Made by a program: the position numbers and the translations under genes. Positions 15,273-23,874 of a stretch of DNA of 64,000 nt are shown here, one piece after another. Source of the DNA: UBA4719 sp038249115 (lineage in GTDB: Bacteria > Actinomycetota > Actinomycetes > Actinomycetales > Dermatophilaceae); assembly GCA_038249115.1 (NCBI GenBank), contig JBBRWQ010000003.1, positions 16,461 to 80,460 on the forward strand, written 5' to 3'. The number at the start of each line of letters is the position of its first letter. The first letter of the stretch is position 1. The notes under the pieces were generated by a model that was given only the letters and a program-made list of their open reading frames with translations, ran no database searches and was not told the origin of the DNA.

Positions 15273-16583
15273 GTGACCACCAGATCCAGCGTGTCCCCTG
15301 AGCCATCCGACGAAGACGTCGAGATCGCCCAGATCCTCGTTGCCCTGAACATGCCAGCTGGCGGCGTTCCGGATGTTGTCGTGGACGAGCGCGAGCTCGC
15401 GCGCGCAGCCCGGTTCCTTGCCGCCGGCACCGGACCGGTGGCCATCGACGCAGAGCGGGCATCCGGCTACCGATACGGGCAGCGGGCCTATCTCATTCAG
15501 CTCCGGCGCGAGGACTCAGGCACCTGGCTGATCGACCCGATCGCCTGCCCGGACCTCTCGCCGATCGCCGATGTCATCTCCGAGGTCGAGTGGATCCTGC
15601 ACGCTGCCAACCAGGACCTGCCGTGCCTGGCCGAGGTCGGCCTGCATCCGACCCTGCTTTTCGACACCGAGCTGGCTGGACGGCTCATCGGTCTGCCGCG
15701 GGTCGGGCTGGCTGCGGTGGTCGAGCACTATCTCGGGCTCACCCTGGCCAAAGAGCACTCGGCCGTGGACTGGTCAACCAGGCCGTTGCCGGAGCCGTGG
15801 CTGCGTTATGCGGCGCTCGATGTCGAGGTTCTGGGCCAGGTCCGCGACCTCATGGCCGATGACCTGGTGGCGCAGGACAAGATGTTGTGGGCCGAGCAAG
15901 AGTTCGACGCGCTCACCCGCTTCACCGGGCCTCCGGTTCGGATCGAACCGTGGCGTCGCACGTCGGGGATGCACAAGGTTCGCAACCGGCGCGGTGCGGC
16001 CATGATCCGCGAGCTGTGGCAGGCCAGGGAAGAGATCGCCGTCGAGCGAGATGTCTCCCCCGGCCGGATTCTGCCCGACGCTGCGCTGGTCGACCTGGCC
16101 ATCAAGTCCCCCAAGACGGCCGACGACATCGCCGATGGTCCGGGCGCGCGTGCCGTGCGGCGCTACCAGCGACAGCTGCTCGCAGCCCTGGAGCGTGCAC
16201 GCCACGTGCCCGAGGCAGACCTGCCTGCGCTCGCGAGGCACTCCGACGGTCCGCCACCAGCACGAGCATGGCCCGATCGCGATCCGGTGGCAGCCGCCCG
16301 GCTGGCTCAGGCCCGCGCAGCCCTGGGAGAGTTCGCCGAGTCCCACAACATCCCCATCGAGAACGTGCTGTCCCCCGATTCCATCCGGCGGGTGCTGTGG
16401 TCTCCTCCGCCCGACCCGACCCTCGAGTCGATCAGCGAAACGCTGCTAGCGCTCGGGGCTCGTCAGTGGCAGGTCGATATCACCGGCCCGATCCTCGAAG
16501 AGGCCATCAACCGGCCCGTCGAGCCCACTGCAGAGCCGCCTGCAGAGCCGCCTGCCGAGCCGAACCAGTCCATGACGCCCTGA
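15273..16583 (+). CDS. rnd: Ribonuclease D with HRDC domain
   Basis: 436 aa, GTG start. A DEDD-type 3'-5' exoribonuclease for structured RNA and tRNA ends. Exo motifs: VAIDAERASG (Asp59, Glu61), HAANQDLPCL, and LRYAALDVEVL (Tyr and Asp of ExoIII). An HRDC domain follows at about residues 230-310 (RRGAAMIRELWQAREEIAVERDVSPGRILPD). The C-terminus ends in an imperfect Pro-Glu repeat (EPTAEPPAEPPAEPNQ) that is probably disordered and variable. The upstream neighbour is DUF3000, the usual actinobacterial arrangement. Confidence 0.95.
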   Translation: MTTRSSVSPEPSDEDVEIAQILVALNMPAGGVPDVVVDERELARAARFLAAGTGPVAIDAERASGYRYGQRAYLIQLRREDSGTWLIDPIACPDLSPIADVISEVEWILHAANQDLPCLAEVGLHPTLLFDTELAGRLIGLPRVGLAAVVEHYLGLTLAKEHSAVDWSTRPLPEPWLRYAALDVEVLGQVRDLMADDLVAQDKMLWAEQEFDALTRFTGPPVRIEPWRRTSGMHKVRNRRGAAMIRELWQAREEIAVERDVSPGRILPDAALVDLAIKSPKTADDIADGPGARAVRRYQRQLLAALERARHVPEADLPALARHSDGPPPARAWPDRDPVAAARLAQARAALGEFAESHNIPIENVLSPDSIRRVLWSPPPDPTLESISETLLALGARQWQVDITGPILEEAINRPVEPTAEPPAEPPAEPNQSMTP

Positions 16584-16709
16584 GCAGACGGTGACACCTC
16601 TCACGCCCAGGGGTGATGACTTCCTTTGTTACTGGCGGGTAGCATCGCTCGGGTCCCTCCCTGTTCGCCATCACTGTGGTAGATCACCCGCCCAACTCAA
16701 GGAGACCCT

Positions 16710-17957
16710 GTGCCCCGCACCCAGCGTGAGGTCGTGTTCGTCGACGGCGTTCGTACGCCGTTCGGCAAGGCCGGCGACAAGGGCATGTATGCCCAGACGC
16801 GCGCCGACGATCTCGTCGTCAACTGCATCCGCGAGCTGCTGCGCCGTCACCCCGAGCTGCCCCCGGCACGGGTCGACGAGGTCGCGCTCGCGGCGACGAC
16901 ACAAATCGGCGACCAGGGTCTGACCCTGGGCCGGGTCGCGTCGCTGCTCGCTGGTCTGCCCAACACCACCCCGGGCTACTCCATCGACCGCATGTGCGCC
17001 GGTGCGATGACCGCGGTGACCAACGTCGCGTCTGCTATTGCGTTCGGCTCGGGCGAGGTGGCTATCGCCGGCGGCGTCGAGCACATGGGCCGTCACCCGA
17101 TGGGCGAGAGCGTCGACCCCAACCCGCGGATCTTCTCCGAGAAGATCGTCGACCCGTCTGCCCTGGTGATGGGCGCGACCGCCGAGAACCTGCACGACCG
17201 CTTCCCGGGTCTGACCAAAGCCCGCTCCGACGCCTACGCCGTGGCGAGCCAGAACAAGCTCGAGCAGGCCTACTCCGACGGCAAGATCCAGCCCAACCTG
17301 GTCACGGTCGCGACTCGTCACGCCGAGCTCGGATACGGTCTGGCCACCAGGGACGAACCTCCCCGCCCCGGCACGAGCCTGGAGAACATCAGCGGCCTGA
17401 AGACGCCCTTCCGTGCCCATGGCAAGGTCACCGCCGGCAACAGCGCCGCCCTGACCGACGGCGCCAGCGCGTGCATCATCGCTTCGGCCGATGCGGCCGC
17501 CGAGCTTGGGCTGCCGGTCCGGATGCGCCTGGTGTCCTACTCCTTCGTCGGCGTCGAGCCCGAGGTCATGGGCATCGGCCCGGTCCCGGCCACCGAGAAG
17601 GCCCTCAAGCAGGCCGGTCTGAGGATCGGGGACATCGGCCTCTTTGAGCTGAACGAGGCCTTCGCCGTCCAGGTGCTCGCTTTCCTTGACCACTTTGCGA
17701 TCGCCGATGACGACCTCCGGGTCAACAAGTACGGCGGCGCGATCGCGACCGGTCACCCCCTGGCCAGCTCGGGGGTCCGCCTGATGACCCAGCTCGCCCG
17801 ACAGTTCGAGGAGAACCCAGACGTGCGTTACGGCCTCACCGCGATGTGCATCGGTATCGGCATGGGTGGCGCCGTGATCTGGGAGAACCCGCACCACAAG
17901 GACTACGGCACGGAACTCGACTCCAACCCCGACTCGACCCAGGGAGCTGTGGCCTGA
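16710..17957 (+). CDS. fadA: Acetyl-CoA C-acyltransferase (thiolase)
   Basis: 415 aa. Last step of beta-oxidation: thiolytic cleavage of 3-ketoacyl-CoA. The acyl-binding cysteine is Cys96 in DRMCAGAMTA. The C-terminal active site has NKYGGAIATGHPLASSG (His) and TAMCIGIGMGGAV (Cys). AAGGAG at about 16699 supports the GTG at 16710. The stop overlaps the fadB start as TGATG, so the pair is translationally coupled and should form the alpha/beta complex. The 126-bp upstream space has no clear operator. Confidence 0.96.
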   Translation: MPRTQREVVFVDGVRTPFGKAGDKGMYAQTRADDLVVNCIRELLRRHPELPPARVDEVALAATTQIGDQGLTLGRVASLLAGLPNTTPGYSIDRMCAGAMTAVTNVASAIAFGSGEVAIAGGVEHMGRHPMGESVDPNPRIFSEKIVDPSALVMGATAENLHDRFPGLTKARSDAYAVASQNKLEQAYSDGKIQPNLVTVATRHAELGYGLATRDEPPRPGTSLENISGLKTPFRAHGKVTAGNSAALTDGASACIIASADAAAELGLPVRMRLVSYSFVGVEPEVMGIGPVPATEKALKQAGLRIGDIGLFELNEAFAVQVLAFLDHFAIADDDLRVNKYGGAIATGHPLASSGVRLMTQLARQFEENPDVRYGLTAMCIGIGMGGAVIWENPHHKDYGTELDSNPDSTQGAVA

Positions 17958-20131
17958 TGAGCATCGCCTCCACCAACATCGACGCGTCGAACAGCGAAGC
18001 ACCGAACACCGACGCCAAGAACATCGATTTCACGACCATCTTTCCCGACGAGATCATTACCAAGGCTCTGGCGCGCGACATCGCGCTGCCCGGCAACGTC
18101 GGCACCTTCGTGCTGATCACGCTCGACAACGGCTTCGACCACACCAAGCCCAACACCCTCGGGCCGGCCACCCTGGCCGGCCTGTCCGCGGTGCTCGACA
18201 CTGTGCGCGCCCGTGCGGACTCCCGCGAGATCGTCGGCGTCGGCGTGACCGGCAAACCGTTCATCTTCGCGGTCGGCGCGGACCTGACCGGCATCCCCAA
18301 AGTGACCCAGCGGGAGCAGGCCCTGGCCATCGGCCGGCTTGGTCACGCGACATTCGAGCAGCTCCGCACGCTGCCGGTGCCGACGTTCGCCTTCGTCAAC
18401 GGCGCAGCGATGGGCGGCGGCGTCGAGATCGCGCTCAGCGCGGCATACCGAAGCATCTCGTCGGGTGTGCCCGCTCTCGCGCTACCCGAGTGCTTCCTCG
18501 GGCTGGTGCCGGGCTGGGGAGGCTGTTTCATGCTGCCGAACCTGATCGGCGTCAAGTCGGCCCTGAAGGTCATCATCGAGAACCCGTTGAACACCAACCG
18601 GATGCTCAAGGGACCGCAGGCCTACGAGCTGGGGATGGCCGATGTGATGTTCGAGCCGGCCATGTTCCTGGAGGACTCCCTGGCCTGGGCAGCCGACGTC
18701 ATCACCGGCAGGACCGTGGTGGATCGTCCCGAGATGGACCGCGATGAGTCAGCCTGGGAGGGCGCCATCACTGCGGCCAAGGGCATCGTCAGCTCCAAGA
18801 CAGGCGGTGCCGCGCCTGCGCCGCTGCGGGCTCTCCAGCTCGTATCCGCGGCCCGAACCGCCACCCGCGCAGAGGCGTACGCCGCCGAGGACGACGCCCT
18901 GGCAGACCTGTTGATGAGCGACGAACTGCGCAGCAACCTCTACGCCTTCGACCTGGTGCAGAAGCGCGCCAAGCGTCCGGCCGGCGCGCCCGACCGATCG
19001 CTGGCGCGCCCCGTCACCAAGGTCGGCATCGTCGGTGCCGGACTCATGGCCAGCCAGCTGGCCGCCCTCTTCGTCCAGCGGCTCGAGGTCCCGATCGTGA
19101 TGACCGACCTCGACCAGGGTCGCGTCGACAAGGGTGTGGGCTACGTCCACGCCGAGATCGACAAGCTGCTCGGCCGCGGGCGGGTCAGTCCCGACCGGGC
19201 CAACCGGCTCAAGGCCCTGGTGCAAGGTTCGACAAGCAAGGCCGACTTCGCCGACGCCGACTTCGTCATCGAGGCGGTGTTCGAGGAGATCCAGGTCAAG
19301 AGGCAGGTCTTCGCCGAGGTCGAAGCGGTCGTCTCGGCCGAGTGCGTCCTGGCGACGAACACGTCTTCGCTCTCGATCACCGAGATGGCCGCCGACCTCA
19401 AGCACCCCGAGCGGGTCGTGGGCTTCCACTTCTTCAACCCGGTCGCGGTCATGCCGCTGCTGGAGATCATCCGGGGCGCCAAGACCGATGACGCCACGCT
19501 GGCCACCGCCTTTGCCACGGGCAAGACGTTGAAGAAGACCTCGATCCTGGCCACGGACTCGCCCTCGTTCGTCGCGAACCGCCTGCTGGGTCGGTTCATG
19601 GGCGAGGTCGGTCGGATCGTTGACGAAGGCACCCCGTTGGACATCGCCGACCATGCTTTCGCCGGCATCGCACCGATGCCCCCGTTCGAGCTGTTGGGTC
19701 TGGTCGGTCCCGCCATCGGTCTGCACAACAACGAGAGCCTGCACAAAGCATTCCCTGACCGTTTCTACGTCTCAGAAGGCCTGCGCCGTCTGGTTGCCGC
19801 CGGCAAGCCTGGGTTCTACATCTACCCCGAGGGCAAGCCGGTGCTGGATCCCGAGGTCGCGGCTCTCATGGAGACTCCGGCCAACCCGGTGGTCCTGGAC
19901 TCGGCGCAGGTCCGGGCGCAGGTGCTGTCGGCCCTGGCGCAAGAGGCCCGGCTGATGCTGGACGAGGGCGTGGTGGCGGCTCCGATGGACATTGACCTTG
20001 CCCTGATCACCGGCGCTGGGTTCGCGTTCTGGAACGGCGGGCTCACGCCGTTGCTGGATCGCACCGGCATCTCCGAGAAGGTCAACGGGAAGCGGTTCCT
20101 GCCCCAGGGCGTGGCCAGCGTCCCGGCCTGA
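17957..20131 (+). CDS. fadB: Enoyl-CoA hydratase / 3-hydroxyacyl-CoA dehydrogenase (fused)
   Basis: 724 aa. The N-terminal half is a crotonase: VGVTGKPFIFAVGADLTGI, the oxyanion-hole region NGAAMGGGVEIALSAAYR, and the glutamate-bearing LPECFLGLVPGWGGCFMLP. The C-terminal half is an NAD-dependent dehydrogenase: Rossmann VGIVGAGLMASQLAALF, then FHFFNPVAVMPLLEII with the catalytic His, and a substrate domain (SPSFVANRLLGRFMGEV). Together with FadA it carries out three consecutive beta-oxidation reactions. The start ATG overlaps the fadA stop; the N-terminal 25 residues are poorly conserved, so the exact start depends on this coupling. A perfect hairpin follows the stop. Confidence 0.96.
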   Translation: MSIASTNIDASNSEAPNTDAKNIDFTTIFPDEIITKALARDIALPGNVGTFVLITLDNGFDHTKPNTLGPATLAGLSAVLDTVRARADSREIVGVGVTGKPFIFAVGADLTGIPKVTQREQALAIGRLGHATFEQLRTLPVPTFAFVNGAAMGGGVEIALSAAYRSISSGVPALALPECFLGLVPGWGGCFMLPNLIGVKSALKVIIENPLNTNRMLKGPQAYELGMADVMFEPAMFLEDSLAWAADVITGRTVVDRPEMDRDESAWEGAITAAKGIVSSKTGGAAPAPLRALQLVSAARTATRAEAYAAEDDALADLLMSDELRSNLYAFDLVQKRAKRPAGAPDRSLARPVTKVGIVGAGLMASQLAALFVQRLEVPIVMTDLDQGRVDKGVGYVHAEIDKLLGRGRVSPDRANRLKALVQGSTSKADFADADFVIEAVFEEIQVKRQVFAEVEAVVSAECVLATNTSSLSITEMAADLKHPERVVGFHFFNPVAVMPLLEIIRGAKTDDATLATAFATGKTLKKTSILATDSPSFVANRLLGRFMGEVGRIVDEGTPLDIADHAFAGIAPMPPFELLGLVGPAIGLHNNESLHKAFPDRFYVSEGLRRLVAAGKPGFYIYPEGKPVLDPEVAALMETPANPVVLDSAQVRAQVLSALAQEARLMLDEGVVAAPMDIDLALITGAGFAFWNGGLTPLLDRTGISEKVNGKRFLPQGVASVPA

Positions 20132-20134
20132 CCA

Positions 20135-20170
20135 GACCCCACGCCATACCTCCCGGTATGGCGTGGGGTC
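20135..20170. terminator. Strong hairpin between fadB and the TetR gene
   Basis: Perfect 16-bp stem GACCCCACGCCATACC / GGTATGGCGTGGGGTC with a TCCC loop, 3 bp after the fadB stop. It lies between two convergent genes and can act in both directions. No U-tract, as is common in high-GC actinobacteria. Confidence 0.8.
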
Positions 20171-20218
20171 AGGGACGTCTCCCGCGTTTGGCCGGAAGAC
20201 GTTCCCGGTTGGGCGGGG

Positions 20219-20860
20219 TCACAGCAGGGCGGCGGCGATCCCCTGCCGGATGAACCGCGCGAAGTCATCCAACGACCAGCCCTGGCGAAGCACCAGCAGC
20301 TCGTAGATCTCGGGCGTGGTGTAGGTGAACAGGACGTCCCGCGCCTCATCCCGCGTGACGCCCTCGCGGAGGTGGCCGCCATCGGCCAGGGCGTCAGCAT
20401 TGTGCGCCATCCGTGCTAGCCGCTCGAGGTCAAGCTGGTCCTTCAGCTTCTGCATCTCCGGGTCCGTCGCCGCAGCCGTGCGGATCAGCAGAAGAACGGG
20501 AGCCACAAGCGGTGCCACCTCGGTGCTCAGGCGTGCCCAGTTCCCGATGATCAGGGCGGGATCGCTCTCGCTCGACGACACCTCGTCCGAACGAGCTTCG
20601 GCATGGACCGGTGCCTCCCCCGCCAGGCCGGCGTCCCACAGTGCACGCACCAGACCAGCCTTGCCGGCGAACGCCTTGTAAACCATCTCGACAGAGACTC
20701 CCGCGTCAGCGGCGATGGACCCGACGGTCGTGGCGGCATACCCGTCGCGCAGGAACCGGCGACCAGCCACGTCCAGCACCGCCAGACGTCGGGCTTCGGC
20801 CGCGTGCTGACGTCCGGAGGCGTCGTAGGGCCGTGAGGTCTTGACAGTGGACCGGGACAC
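20219..20860 (-). CDS. TetR-family transcriptional regulator
   Basis: 213 aa. N-terminal DNA-binding domain with the TetR helix-turn-helix (FLRDGYAATTVGSIAADAGVSVEMVYKAFAGKAGLVRALW), then a helical ligand domain (IGNWARLSTEVAPLVAPVLLLIRTAAATDPE). AAGGAAGG is well spaced for the GTG at 20860 (VSRSTVKT); the ATG two codons earlier is too close. A 22-bp dyad lies in the 75-bp gap to the divergent SnoaL gene, so the protein probably represses itself and the SnoaL-NmrA pair. Ligand unknown. Confidence 0.9.
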   Translation of the reverse strand: MSRSTVKTSRPYDASGRQHAAEARRLAVLDVAGRRFLRDGYAATTVGSIAADAGVSVEMVYKAFAGKAGLVRALWDAGLAGEAPVHAEARSDEVSSSESDPALIIGNWARLSTEVAPLVAPVLLLIRTAAATDPEMQKLKDQLDLERLARMAHNADALADGGHLREGVTRDEARDVLFTYTTPEIYELLVLRQGWSLDDFARFIRQGIAAALL

Positions 20861-20878
20861 GAGCATCCTTCCTTAGAT

Positions 20879-20900
20879 CCAATACAGACCACTGTATCGG
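20879..20900. promoter_or_regulatory. TetR-type operator in a divergent promoter
   Basis: CCAATACAG-ACCA-CTGTATCGG: arms match at 8 of 9 positions, with the inner 6 bp perfect. Size, symmetry and position between tetR and the divergent pair fit an autoregulatory operator. Confidence 0.65.
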
Positions 20901-20935
20901 ATAAATTCGTTCGAAGTGTTGTCCGGGAGGTAACC

Positions 20936-21367
20936 ATGGAAACCACCGGGAAACCGCCGTTGCCAGCCAGAGCCGTGATCGACCGACTGCTCAAGGCGAC
21001 CAACGCCCACGACATCGATGCACTCGTCGGTTTTTTTGCCCCTGACTACGTCAACGAGACTCCCGTACACCCCGACAGGGGGTTCACCGGCAGTGAGCAG
21101 GTCCGTCGCAACTGGACGCAGATCTTCGCCGCGGTTCCTGACCTCGTTGCCCAGGTCACCACGCTGGCACAGGACCGCGGCCACGTATGGACCGAGTGGC
21201 AGATGAGCGGCAGCCGTGGCGACGGGACCCCACACCTGATGCGGGGGGTCATCATCTTCACGGTCGAAGGCGACCAGATCACCGCGGCGCGGTTCTACCT
21301 CGAGCCGGTCGAGACGAGTAGCGGCAACATCGACGCAGCCGTCGCCTCCCAGATGGCAGGGCCATGA
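20936..21367 (+). CDS. SnoaL-like / NTF2-fold protein
   Basis: 143 aa. Small cone-shaped NTF2-like fold of the SnoaL ester-cyclase group: VIDRLLKATNAHDIDALVGFFAPDYV, FTGSEQVRRNWTQIFAAVPDLVAQVTTL, HLMRGVIIFTVEGDQITAARFYLEPVE. Members include polyketide cyclases, isomerases and many proteins of unknown role, so the substrate is open. GGGAGG precedes the ATG. Its stop overlaps the next gene's start as ATGA. The two genes are probably one transcription unit controlled by the divergent TetR regulator. Confidence 0.88.
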   Translation: METTGKPPLPARAVIDRLLKATNAHDIDALVGFFAPDYVNETPVHPDRGFTGSEQVRRNWTQIFAAVPDLVAQVTTLAQDRGHVWTEWQMSGSRGDGTPHLMRGVIIFTVEGDQITAARFYLEPVETSSGNIDAAVASQMAGP

Positions 21368-22242
21368 TCCTGGTCGCCGGCGGGACCGGTCGACTCGGAC
21401 GCTTGGTCGTCAACGGGCTTGTCGGCGAGGGCAAGCCGGTGCGGGTGCTGACTCGAAACACCTCCGCTGCAACCGATCTCGCCGCCTTGGGCGTTGAGCT
21501 GGCAACCGGCGACGTACGTGATCCATCAAGCCTCGGCCCGGCCATGTCCGGGGTGAGCACGGTCGTCTCCACTGTCCACGGGTTCGTGGGTTCGGGTGGG
21601 GTCACGCCCGAGAACGTCGACCGGGACGGTAACCGCAACCTGGTCGAGGCGGCTGCCGGCCGCTCTGCCGACGTCATCCTGATGTCGACCATCGGTGCGT
21701 CGCCGGATCACCCGATGGAGCTGTTCCGGCTGAAGTGGGCCGCGGAAGAGCACCTTCGCGCGAGTGGGCTGCGGTGGACCATCGTGCGCAGCAGCGCGTT
21801 CGCCGATACGTGGATCGAGCTCCTACGTCAGAGCGCCGAGAAGTCTGGGCGACCACAGGTGTTCGGCAAAGGCGACAACCCGATCAACTTCGTGTGGGTG
21901 CAGGATGTCGCCGACGCGGTCCTCCACGCGACGATGAATCCTGCGATGCGAGGACAGGCGATCGAGGTGGGCGGACCGGACAACCTCACGTTCAACGACC
22001 TTGCCCGCCTCGTTCAGGCGTCGATGGGCGTGAGTGGCAGCGTGCGCCACGTCCCGCGACCGGGGCTCAAAGCGATGGGGGCGATCGCCAGGCCGTTCAA
22101 CCCGAAGATGGCGAGGCTGGCGCGCGCTTCCCTGGCCATGGACACCTGCGACCTGACCTTCGACCCTGAGGCGAGCATCCGCGCATACCCCTGGTTATCC
22201 TGCACGACGATCGCGCCCCAAGGCCTGCTCGTACAGCACTGA
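21364..22242 (+). CDS. NmrA-like NAD(P)-binding SDR protein
   Basis: 292 aa. Atypical short-chain dehydrogenase with an N-terminal nucleotide site (ILVAGGTGRLGRLVVNGL), then VRVLTRN, a typical contact after the first strand-helix unit. LMSTIGASPDHPMELFRLKWAAEEHLRASGLRWTIVRSSAF is the family core, but the classical YxxxK pair is not obvious, so it may be a redox sensor or an isomerase rather than a dehydrogenase. Translationally coupled to the SnoaL-like gene. Target substrate unknown. Confidence 0.88.
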   Translation: MILVAGGTGRLGRLVVNGLVGEGKPVRVLTRNTSAATDLAALGVELATGDVRDPSSLGPAMSGVSTVVSTVHGFVGSGGVTPENVDRDGNRNLVEAAAGRSADVILMSTIGASPDHPMELFRLKWAAEEHLRASGLRWTIVRSSAFADTWIELLRQSAEKSGRPQVFGKGDNPINFVWVQDVADAVLHATMNPAMRGQAIEVGGPDNLTFNDLARLVQASMGVSGSVRHVPRPGLKAMGAIARPFNPKMARLARASLAMDTCDLTFDPEASIRAYPWLSCTTIAPQGLLVQH

Positions 22243-22269
22243 CCCCGACTCGTTCAGGCCGGACACTGC

Positions 22270-22305
22270 AAGCAGGTATCTCACATGTGATTTATGATTA
22301 GGGGT
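22270..22305 (+). promoter_or_regulatory. Promoter with embedded palindrome for the HTH-MurA gene
   Basis: A -10 hexamer TATGAT at 22293-22298 lies 7 bp before the ATG at 22306, giving an expected transcript start at or within a base of that codon, so translation would be leaderless. The perfect palindrome TCACATGTGA (22281-22290) fills the spacer just upstream of the -10 box, where a bound protein would block polymerase. No good -35 hexamer is seen. Confidence 0.5.
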
Positions 22306-23835
22306 ATGAAGGACAACTACTTGGGTCGGATCGGCACCTTGATTCGGGATGCCCGACGTCACCAAGGCTTGACACAGACCGATCTTGCCGACTCTCTGGG
22401 GACCAGCCAGAGTGCAGTGGCGCGGATCGAACAGGGCAAGCAGAATCTCAGCCTTGAGATGCTTGCTCGAATCGGCCAGAGCCTCGACTCCGAGTTCGTC
22501 TCGATGGGTCACTCCGGCCCACAGCACCTGCGCATCGTCGGAGGCACCAAGCTGTCCGGTGCGATCGACGTCAAGACCAGCAAGAACGCCGCCGTCGCGC
22601 TGTTGTGCGCCTCGCTGCTCAACCACGGGCGAACCACCCTTCGCAACATCGCCCGCATCGAAGAGGTCAACCGCATCCTCGAAGTCCTGATCAGCATCGG
22701 CGTCAAGACCCGGTGGCTCCCAGACAGCAACGACCTGGAGATCACTCCCCCGGCCCACCTCAATCTCGATGCCATGGACCTCGACGCCGCACGTCGAACT
22801 CGCACCGTGATCATGTTCCTCGGGCCCCTGCTGCACGAGCTCGATGCGTTCCACCTGCCCTATGTCGGGGGCTGCGACCTCGGCACCCGGACGGTCGAGC
22901 CGCACCTGCACGCCCTGCGCGCGTTCGGGCTCAACGTCACCGCCGCCGCGGGCTTCTACGATGCCAAGGTGGACCGCGAGGTCAGCCCCACCAAGGCGAT
23001 CATCCTGACCGAACGTGGCGACACCGTCACTGAGAACGCGTTGATGGCCGCAGCACGACACAACGGCGTCACCGTCATCCGCAACGCCAGCTCCAACTAC
23101 ATGGTCCAGGACCTCTGCTTCTTCCTCCAGGCGCTCGGGGTGACCATCGAGGGAATCGGCAGCACCACGCTGACCATCCACGGCCGGTCCGTGATCAACG
23201 TCGACGTCGAGTTCTCACCCTCAGAGGACCCGATCGAGGCCATGAGCCTGCTGGCTGCGGCGGTCGTCACCGAGTCCGCCATCACCATCCGTCGGGTGCC
23301 CATCGAGTTCCTCGAGATCGAGCTGACCCTGCTCGAGGGCATGGGCATGAAGTACGACATCACGCCGGAGTACCGCTCGGCCAACGGGCTCACCCGTCTC
23401 GTCGACCTGACCACGGTCCCCGGCCCGTTGACGGCACCCGCCGACAAGATCCACCCGATGCCGTTCCCCGGCCTGAACATCGACAACCTGCCGTTCTTCG
23501 CCATCATTGCGGCCTGCGCGACCGGCACCACGATGATCCACGACTGGGTCTATGACAACCGGGCGATCTATCTCACCGAGCTGACCAAGGTCGGCGCCAA
23601 GGTGCAGCTGCTCGACCCGCATCGGGTGCTGATCGAGGGACCGACCCGCTGGCGAGCCGCCGAGGTCATCTGTCCGCCGGCCCTGCGTCCTGCCGTGGTC
23701 GTCCTGTTGGCCATGCTCGCGGCCCCGGGCACCTCGGTCCTGCGAAACGTCTACGTGATCAACCGTGGCTACGAGGACCTGGCACAACGACTCAACGCAC
23801 TCGGCGCCACCATTGAGACCTTCCGCGACATCTGA
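22306..23835 (+). CDS. Fusion of an XRE helix-turn-helix domain to a MurA-like enolpyruvyl transferase
   Basis: 509 aa. Residues of about 9-62 are an XRE helix-turn-helix (GRIGTLIRDARRHQGLTQTD, GTSQSAVARIEQGKQNLS). Residues of about 73-505 are an EPSP-synthase fold resembling UDP-GlcNAc 1-carboxyvinyltransferase. The MurA active-site equivalents are present: Lys93 in KTSKNAA, Cys190 in PYVGGCDLGTRTVEPH (MurA Cys115 loop), and Arg in INRGYEDL. DNA binding and UDP-GlcNAc chemistry may thus be joined in one sensor. Such fusions occur in actinobacteria beside a separate canonical MurA. I choose ATG 22306 because of the -10 spacing; ATG 22294 overlaps the -10 box. It converges with dxs. Confidence 0.9.
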   Translation: MKDNYLGRIGTLIRDARRHQGLTQTDLADSLGTSQSAVARIEQGKQNLSLEMLARIGQSLDSEFVSMGHSGPQHLRIVGGTKLSGAIDVKTSKNAAVALLCASLLNHGRTTLRNIARIEEVNRILEVLISIGVKTRWLPDSNDLEITPPAHLNLDAMDLDAARRTRTVIMFLGPLLHELDAFHLPYVGGCDLGTRTVEPHLHALRAFGLNVTAAAGFYDAKVDREVSPTKAIILTERGDTVTENALMAAARHNGVTVIRNASSNYMVQDLCFFLQALGVTIEGIGSTTLTIHGRSVINVDVEFSPSEDPIEAMSLLAAAVVTESAITIRRVPIEFLEIELTLLEGMGMKYDITPEYRSANGLTRLVDLTTVPGPLTAPADKIHPMPFPGLNIDNLPFFAIIAACATGTTMIHDWVYDNRAIYLTELTKVGAKVQLLDPHRVLIEGPTRWRAAEVICPPALRPAVVVLLAMLAAPGTSVLRNVYVINRGYEDLAQRLNALGATIETFRDI

Positions 23836-23874
23836 GCAGCCTCCTCACGCGCTCTGCCGCTTGAACAACGTGGC

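Noticed and set aside
16520..16580. Repeated Pro-Glu codons at the end of RNase D as a possible tandem-repeat locus
   Set aside because: Only two or three imperfect copies; a normal low-complexity tail.
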